Assembly (NCBI GenBank): GCA_030447305.1
Contig: JAUJPC010000003.1
Span: 62,001 to 126,000, forward strand
Source of the DNA: Actinomycetota bacterium
Lineage (GTDB): Bacteria > Actinomycetota > CADDZG01 > JAHWKV01
Direction: 5' to 3'
DNA length: 64,000 nucleotides
Below the pieces are notes generated by a model, which saw only the letters and a list, made by a program, of their open reading frames with translations, ran no database searches and had not been told where the DNA came from. The position numbers and the translations under genes were made by a program. Of the stretch, positions 58,960-64,000 are shown piece after piece (the first letter of the stretch is position 1; each line of letters opens with the position of its first letter).

Positions 58960-59339
58960 TGCGGACCCCCTTGTTGAAGACTTGGCGGATTGTCTGCGGC
59001 TTGAAGTTCAGCAGAGCCGTGGTGCGGCTGGCTGCTGCAGGAGGTCGGCGGCCGCTGCTGAACGGCTCTCCCGCCTGCGATGCATCCTTCATCTTTTCTT
59101 GGTCTGGTCAGCTATCGAGCCGGTGATCATCGCCTCGTCCGTGTCGGCTGCTTCGGTCGCTGGGGTGAACAGGGGTCCCTCGGCGTAGGGCGCATCACGT
59201 CCCAACATGTAAGCCGACGCTGTCCCGGTGCGGAATAGTGTTGCCCCTTTCCTTCGTAATGAAAACGGGTTCGGAGGGTGATTAACCGGTGAGGATGCCT
59301 CTCGTAGACGGTCCTACCAGGAGGCGGCATCTGGATCGG
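58960..59339. other. Intergenic region, about 380 bases
   Basis: No gene is evident. The region has moderate GC and carries the leader of the PAP2 gene on the left and the 3' end of the sigma-fusion gene on the right. I see no RNA or repeat that I can support. Confidence 0.4.
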
Positions 59340-60479
59340 TCAGTCCGTCTGCAGCGTAGCTCGGTCCACCTCGATGTAGTGACCCTGTTGCTGTAACTTC
59401 GTTATTCCTTCTTGCTCGGTGATTTCGGAATGGTTGAGAGTGCCCTCGCCGAGCACGAGGACTCGACCTTCGAAGCTGACCCGTTGACCCGGTACTACCT
59501 TTATCGGGGACTCGCCTTCCCCTACCAGGTGAACCAGAATGCGATCGTGCTGATTTCGCCCCACCCAGAAAGCCTCGTTTGCCGGCACCGACTCAACCTG
59601 TACGTCATCGCCAACAGCTTCGTCTCCGGCGTGGGCTGCGAGAGTATCTTGTCGAAACGGAAAGGCTGGTTCCTCGCCTAAACTCAACTCGCTCGGCGGG
59701 CTGCTAGCGAGAAATGTAGCTACCGCCACGGCCACAGCGGCAACCGCAACGGTAGTTTGCCCGGATCCGGTTGAGAGCCGCTTTCGGGCCCATTGCAGTG
59801 CCCCGGCCAGAAAACCGACCGGAACAAGAGGAGGAATCCTGCCCCGGCGGCTAACGAGCTCGGCGAGTTCCGAACAGTAGGAGCATGCAGCAAGATGGTC
59901 TGAGGCGGACAGATTCCTTCGCCGGCGCAGGTCCCCCGCTGACATGGCGAACAGGACCGGGCGGCAGTGCTGAGTGGGCGGCTCGCCCTTTGCACAAGCG
60001 ATGACGTACTCCACCCTCAGACGCGCCCGCGCTCTAGATAACCGTGTCGCCGCGGCTCCGGGGGTCGACCCATAGCGACGGCCTAGGGCTCTCATGTCCA
60101 GGTCCTCGTCTTCCTGGATGCTAAGGATCTTCTGATCGTCGTCGGTGAGCCGGCTCAGCGCCAGGCGGAGAGCGGCGCGCTCTTCGGCCCGCAGGATCTC
60201 GTTCTCCGGGCCCACCAGCTCTGTGGGCTCCAGCAGCCGGTACGCATGCCGGCTCTGCATGCCCTTCCTTCGAGAAAAGGAAATGGCCAAATGTTTGGCG
60301 GTTACGGCTGCATACCCCTGCACGGCTGCGGGATTGAGCCGGTGCTGAACTTCAAGCACTCGGGCCAGTGTCTCTTGAACCAGATCATCGCAATCACTGG
60401 GGCTAGCGACCTGGGAGCGAACGATTCTGCGGACAAGCGGTTCAAGAGCCTGTATGTCTATGCTGCTGCTCCCGTCCAT
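59340..60479 (-). CDS. ECF sigma factor fused to a membrane anti-sigma-like region
   Basis: This encodes 379 residues. Residues 1-160 form an ECF sigma factor: region 2 with SDCDDLVQETLARVLE, and region 4 with LGRRYGSTPGAAATRLSRARARL. Then come HLAACSYC, which fits the Hx3Cx2C zinc-finger anti-sigma motif, a transmembrane helix at about 235-253, and an extracytoplasmic part of some 120 residues ending in a beta-rich segment. A sigma factor and its antagonist thus lie on one chain, held at the membrane. AGGAG precedes the ATG at 60479. The signal sensed is unknown. Confidence 0.85.
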   Translation of the reverse strand: MDGSSSIDIQALEPLVRRIVRSQVASPSDCDDLVQETLARVLEVQHRLNPAAVQGYAAVTAKHLAISFSRRKGMQSRHAYRLLEPTELVGPENEILRAEERAALRLALSRLTDDDQKILSIQEDEDLDMRALGRRYGSTPGAAATRLSRARARLRVEYVIACAKGEPPTQHCRPVLFAMSAGDLRRRRNLSASDHLAACSYCSELAELVSRRGRIPPLVPVGFLAGALQWARKRLSTGSGQTTVAVAAVAVAVATFLASSPPSELSLGEEPAFPFRQDTLAAHAGDEAVGDDVQVESVPANEAFWVGRNQHDRILVHLVGEGESPIKVVPGQRVSFEGRVLVLGEGTLNHSEITEQEGITKLQQQGHYIEVDRATLQTD

Positions 60480-60831
60480 GCGCACTCCTATCCTGCGCAC
60501 TTTTGGCTTTTATAAGCCTAGCCAGCGGTGCCTGAATCCAAACTACAGATCAGCGCGTAAAGAATTCGCGCTCAAGATGTCCCCGTTTCGGACCGTTTAC
60601 GCGGGGCAACGTCCTCTGCATACTTCGTATGTGTACGTGGGGGCTGATAGGAAATCGCCGGCTTGAACCCGGACCGCCAAAAGAGCCACGCGAGAGGCGC
60701 AACGCGTGTTGACAGCCTTAATGAATCGTTCCGGGAGCCCACGAGGAGGTCCGGATCTCCGTGAGTCGACCACCGAGAACAACGAGTTGAAAGGTAACCG
60801 TCAGAGTGACGCGGAGACATAGGGGAAGGTG
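60480..60831. other. Divergent intergenic region, about 350 bases
   Basis: This contains the promoter regions of the ECF-fusion gene (left) and of the helical protein at 60832 (right). No coding frame is convincing. ECF-dependent promoters are commonly autoregulated, and an AAC-type -35 element would be expected here, but I could not assign one with confidence. Confidence 0.35.
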
Positions 60832-61299
60832 ATGGGGACAAATCCGAATCAGGTCAGTGCCGGCGGACAAGCCTCCGCCTCATCGGCCTCAGACCCAAAG
60901 GTGAAGCAGCTAGCCGGTGTGGCGCAAGAGCAGGTCGGGAAGGTTGCCGAGCAGGTGAAGAGCCGGATTGGCGATCAGCTGCAAAATGCCGTTAGCCGAC
61001 TTGGAAATCAGGTCCAGTCGGCGTCGGACGACCTTCGGGTGATTGGCAAGACCCTGCAGGAACAGAACCGTCACGGATTGGCTCGGCTGACTAATCAGGC
61101 GGCTGACAATGCAGACCAACTCTTCCTTTACCTCAGCCGCTCGGACGCCAACCAAGTCCTAAATGAATTAAGGCAAGCGGCGCAACGCAAGCCGTGGCCG
61201 ACAGCCGGGGCTTGCTTCGCTCTTGGCTTGGTCGGGTCGCGATTGGTCAAGAATTCCATTTCCTCGGATAAGTCGAAGGAGGTGTCGGATGGTCGTTGA
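60832..61299 (+). CDS. Helical protein with C-terminal hydrophobic helix
   Basis: This encodes 155 residues with a Gln/Ala-rich coiled-coil-like body (residues 24-125) of amphipathic helices such as AEQVKSRIGDQLQNAV, and one hydrophobic helix near 130-145 (AGACFALGLVGSRLV). The layout resembles the YtxH/DUF3618 type of envelope stress protein, but I cannot assign a family. It overlaps the next gene by 11 bases. Confidence 0.6.
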   Translation: MGTNPNQVSAGGQASASSASDPKVKQLAGVAQEQVGKVAEQVKSRIGDQLQNAVSRLGNQVQSASDDLRVIGKTLQEQNRHGLARLTNQAADNADQLFLYLSRSDANQVLNELRQAAQRKPWPTAGACFALGLVGSRLVKNSISSDKSKEVSDGR

Positions 61300-62167
61300 C
61301 GACAGTGGTGCAGATTCCAGGCCGCAGGATCTCAACCCGTTAAGTGAATCTGCAACGTCGACCACCGGGGTGACCGGTGCTACTCCCGATCCCGAGGTCG
61401 TAAAGCACCTGTCCAAGCGCACGGCGCCGAATGACCAAGAAAAGGTCCCCGACACCGAACAGGTGAAGCAGGCGGCCAAGACAAGGGCAGCCAGGGCGAA
61501 AGAAAAGGTCCCCGACACCGAACAGATGAAGCAGGCGGCCAGGACAAGGGCAGCCAAGGCTAAAGAAAAGGTTCCCGACACCGAACAGATGAAGCAGGCG
61601 GCCAAGACAAGGGCAGCCAGGGCGAAAGAAAAGGTCCCCGACACCGAACAGGTGAAGCAGGCGGCCAAGACAAGGGGAGCCAGGGTTAAAGAAAAGGTTC
61701 CCAGCGCAAATCAAGTTAAGCAGCGCGCAACAAGTGTGGTGACGAAAGGAAAAGACAAGCCGGTGGAGCTCGCCCTTGTGTCTGCTGCTGCCGGTTTCGT
61801 GGTTGGTCTGATAACCCCGGTAACCCGGATAGAGAAGGAGAAAGTAGCCCCTGCTGCTCAGCAGATTAAGGATAAGGCTCGAGCATCCGCGACCAAAGCT
61901 GCCTCCTCGATGGTGGCCGAGGACAGAATCGGTGATCTGACTCACCAGGTGAAACAAAAAGCGGACGAGAGTATTGAGACGGTCGCCGGCCAGCTAAGGG
62001 AAAAAGCTGACAGGGTGGGCCTGGGGGAGGTGGCCGATCAGGTCGAGGAGAAAGCACGAATCGGCACCGAAGCCATCGCCGATACGGTACGAAAGTCAGC
62101 AACCGCAGCCGCGAAAAAGACTCTTGCTAGCGGCTCCTCCAGCGAAAGTGGCAGTAGGTCGGCATGA
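61289..62167 (+). CDS. Amphipathic protein with 21-residue tandem repeats
   Basis: This encodes 292 residues. Between residues 51 and 155 lie five tandem 21-residue units. The first four are nearly identical (EKVPDTEQVKQAAKTRAARAK with few changes) and the fifth is degenerate. They are Lys/Ala-rich helices like those of LEA or apolipoprotein-type proteins. A hydrophobic segment (about 165-180) and further helices follow. AGGAGG precedes the ATG. It may associate with membranes or other acidic polymers. Confidence 0.65.
   Translation: MVVDDSGADSRPQDLNPLSESATSTTGVTGATPDPEVVKHLSKRTAPNDQEKVPDTEQVKQAAKTRAARAKEKVPDTEQMKQAARTRAAKAKEKVPDTEQMKQAAKTRAARAKEKVPDTEQVKQAAKTRGARVKEKVPSANQVKQRATSVVTKGKDKPVELALVSAAAGFVVGLITPVTRIEKEKVAPAAQQIKDKARASATKAASSMVAEDRIGDLTHQVKQKADESIETVAGQLREKADRVGLGEVADQVEEKARIGTEAIADTVRKSATAAAKKTLASGSSSESGSRSA
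61439..61753 (+). repeat. Five 63-bp tandem repeats within a gene
   Basis: Units start at 61439, 61502, 61565, 61628 and 61691. The first four differ at only a few bases. Such recent duplications are prone to length change by slippage or recombination. Confidence 0.85.
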
Positions 62168-62371
62168 ACCCCCGACCGAGGCAGGTAGGAGCCCAGGTCT
62201 TGAGCCCTACCTGCACTCTGCCAAAGTCTAGAGAAGCGCTAGTCCGCCCTGCTTCTTATTCGGATTCCGCTGTGCTAGCTGAAACGTCAATTTACTCTTC
62301 TTGGCACCTATGTCTGGTGTCGCAGCGTCGCCCAGGAAATCGACGTCTGCTTGAATCGAGAAAGTCGTGTA

Positions 62372-63103
62372 ATGGTTAACCCCGTTGTGCGGTTCGAGGT
62401 GATGGGCAATGGGCGGGCTTCTTCCCTCGTTCACTTTTACACGGAGCTTTTCGGATGGACTGCCGCTCCAGTCGTCGACGACGTTTCGTACTTCGCTGTC
62501 GATACCGGCACTATCCACGGGATTAGCGGCGGCATTGGTACTTGGCTGCGTCCAGGCAATGTCACCTTTTACGTACAAGTGGACGACATAGCAGCGACCC
62601 TCGCTAGAGCCGAGGAGTTAGGAGGAAAAGCCCTCAGCGATCCTGGGGAGGTTGCCAACTCCACCGTCGCCGACGTAGCCGATCACGAGGGAAATGTAGC
62701 CGGCCTCGTTCTAAGAAATCCTCGGCCTGAACGGAGCGAAACAGACGGGGAAAATCCCGTCGTCTACTTTGAGATCCAGGGCTCTAACTGGCAGCTCACG
62801 CGGGACTTCTGGGCCGCTCTGTTCGGGTGGAAGGTTAAGGACTTCCCCCAGTACAACTACTCAATCGTGCCCGGGACTGAAGCTGGTATCACGGGTGGCA
62901 TCGGTCAATCACCAAACGGGCAAAAGCTGGTCACCGTCTACGTTCAGGTCAGCGATTTGCAGGCTATTCTCGACCGAGTTGAGCATCTTGGAGGCAAGAC
63001 AGTGAACCCTGTCTTTGGTCTCCCGGATGTGCAGCAGTTCGCCCACTTCGCTGATCCGGATGGCAACATCATTGGACTTATGTCCTCCGGTCAGCAGCGG
63101 TGA
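62372..63103 (+). CDS. Two-domain VOC family protein
   Basis: This encodes 243 residues, two vicinal-oxygen-chelate domains in tandem: FYTELFGWTAAPV with VDDIAATLARAEELGGKAL, and FWAALFGWKVKDFP with VSDLQAILDRVEHLGGK. It resembles CFP32-like proteins (glyoxalase/bleomycin-resistance fold). Expected metal residues are only partly conserved. ATG 62372 follows GAGAAAG. The substrate is unknown. Confidence 0.85.
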   Translation: MVNPVVRFEVMGNGRASSLVHFYTELFGWTAAPVVDDVSYFAVDTGTIHGISGGIGTWLRPGNVTFYVQVDDIAATLARAEELGGKALSDPGEVANSTVADVADHEGNVAGLVLRNPRPERSETDGENPVVYFEIQGSNWQLTRDFWAALFGWKVKDFPQYNYSIVPGTEAGITGGIGQSPNGQKLVTVYVQVSDLQAILDRVEHLGGKTVNPVFGLPDVQQFAHFADPDGNIIGLMSSGQQR

Positions 63104-63609
63104 TTACCCATCCATCCTTAGATCAGCCCGGATTAAGAGTTCGAGGACTGGTTGGAGCATTTGTCGCCTGCGTGATAGCGAATAGCGGCGAGGGGAATCT
63201 CGCTGGCTGCGACGTAGATCTTGCAGGGCCTTCGCTCTCCCAGCGGTCCCGATGCAGGCGGACGGTCCCTACCAACCTGACGCCTTGTGCAGGGCCTCGG
63301 CCAGTGCTCGACCCAGCCTTGCCGGACCGTGATGTGGAACAAGCCGGGACCGTCCCCCGGCTATCACGCCGGCAAAGTTCGAGACTGCAGGGATGTACGA
63401 CCCAACAGATCAAACAGTGGAGTCGGTCCCCAAGTGATCGGTGTGAGCGGGACGGCCGTCTACAGGCATCTAACGGGGAACGCTCGGAGTCTGCCTGGGC
63501 GCAAAGATCAGCAAGATCGAAGCCGTCGAATACAGCAGGACGTTGTTAGCTCCGAATGCTTGTGCTGGACATATCCGCTGAGAGCGAATCGACTAAAGAG
63601 GAGGTCTTA
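63104..63609. other. Intergenic region, about 500 bases, no gene recognised
   Basis: Short open frames exist on both strands, but their sequences are rich in Arg, Ser and Cys and have no ribosome binding site or family match. The promoter of the holin-like gene is probably at its right end (AAGAGGAGG before 63610). I see no strong repeat or RNA. Confidence 0.45.
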
Positions 63610-64000
63610 ATGGCTGTTGAGAGTCAAGTTGGCGACCGGGGCGATCCGAGTCTGGTCGATCAATTAAAAGAGGTCTCGCAAGAAACCACGACTCTGCTTC
63701 GCCAAGAGGTAGAGCTGGCCAAAGCCGAGATCGTTCAAAAATTGGACCTCGCGAAGGATGAGTTCGAGCAAGCATCATCCCAGGTCTCCCACGAGCTTCA
63801 GCAAACCAAAGCTGAGCTCGGGGAGGTCGGTAAGAAGGCGGGGGCGGGTGCCGGTTTATTTAGCGGCGCAGGGCTCTTTGGGTTGGCTGCATTTACAGCA
63901 CTCACTGTGGCATTGGTCGCCGGGATCTCGACCTTCCTGCCGGTGTGGGCAAGTGCGCTGATCGTTACTGCTGTCTACGGAGCCGTCGCCGCCGGCCTCG
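63610..64000 (+). CDS. Phage-holin family (actinobacterial holin superfamily III) protein, 3' end missing
   Basis: The first 130 residues are visible. A coiled-coil N-terminus (TLLRQEVELAKAE, then DEFEQASSQV and QQTKAELGEV) is followed by a Gly-rich linker and two transmembrane helices (about 80-105 and 110-130). The layout matches the so-called phage holin family proteins that are chromosomal in actinobacteria and act in the envelope, not in lysis. AAGAGGAGG lies ahead of the ATG. The gene is cut by the window end. Confidence 0.8.
   Translation, partial: MAVESQVGDRGDPSLVDQLKEVSQETTTLLRQEVELAKAEIVQKLDLAKDEFEQASSQVSHELQQTKAELGEVGKKAGAGAGLFSGAGLFGLAAFTALTVALVAGISTFLPVWASALIVTAVYGAVAAGL

Noticed and set aside
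61439-61753. Tandem repeats considered as a CRISPR or intergenic satellite
   Set aside because: The 63-base period keeps the reading frame, with no spacers. It is a protein repeat.
63100-63549. Open frame of 149 codons in the gap before the holin-like gene
   Set aside because: It overlaps the end of the VOC gene, lacks a ribosome binding site, and is rich in Arg, Ser and Cys with no recognisable motif.
63610-64000. Holin-like gene taken as sign of a prophage
   Set aside because: No lysin, portal, capsid or integrase is near. This holin superfamily is common in actinobacterial chromosomes outside prophages.

Overview
The window is high-GC bacterial DNA, densely packed with genes, and reads as chromosome of an actinobacterium outside the well-known genera. 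The main evidence is the crgA / sortase E / pabA / pknB / pbpA / rodA / pstP / fhaB / fhaA block, which has the same order as the cell-wall and cell-division locus of mycobacteria and streptomycetes but lacks pknA. A SigB/SigF-type partner-switching module, a Flp pilin and several apparently leaderless genes fit this. I cannot name a genus. I see no prophage, insertion sequence or CRISPR array. The genes look vertically inherited.

Layout. 1-3.7 kb: a DUF4399-like lipoprotein, a DUF5989/SxtJ-like membrane pair, several small hypotheticals and an SCP2-fold protein. 3.7-12.6 kb: cell division and peptidoglycan locus with Ser/Thr kinase, phosphatase and FHA proteins. 12.7-16.2 kb: translation island with DUF4446, serS, all four tRNA-Ser isoacceptors, tRNA-Arg(ACG) beside its deaminase tadA, and an SRP RNA of the long, Alu-containing type. 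16.3-21.9 kb: dnaX-ybaB-recR, then lysC-asd, a HIT protein and tRNA-Pro. 22-27.5 kb: mixed enzymes, among them a vestigial thiamine-diphosphate enzyme and an NfeD/ClpP-class membrane protein. 27.5-30.7 kb: selB and selA. 31-33 kb: Flp pilin, cyclophilin, inositol phosphatase, YjbQ. 33-43 kb: almost complete menaquinone pathway (menE, B, A, C, D, F, G), split by a sigma / anti-sigma / anti-anti-sigma module. 45.9-47.8 kb: truncated haemoglobin diverging from an encapsulin operon with an encapsulated-ferritin cargo. 49.9-50.3 kb: a short gene with an in-frame TGA. 50.4-53.7 kb: dapE, a second SCP2 protein and a carotenoid-oxygenase-like protein. 53.8-58 kb: Tat translocon genes with two Tat-exported ferritin-like proteins, a cupredoxin lipoprotein and a second sortase. 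58.3-64 kb: PAP2 phosphatase, an ECF sigma factor fused to a membrane anti-sigma-like region, repeat-rich amphipathic proteins, a VOC protein and a holin-like protein cut by the window end.

The most notable observation is at 50069-50242 on the minus strand. A 58-codon reading frame with a good ribosome binding site and its own terminator encodes a DUF1059-type protein whose first conserved Cys is replaced by an in-frame TGA. Because selA and selB are present 20 kb away, this is best read as a small selenoprotein that ordinary gene callers would miss. Other points of note are the EncFtn-encapsulin compartment, a carotenoid-oxygenase homologue lacking two of four iron-binding His, the ECF sigma/anti-sigma fusion, two genes (serS and a STAS gene) whose best-supported start codons are ATA and ATC, and degenerate anti-sigma kinases.
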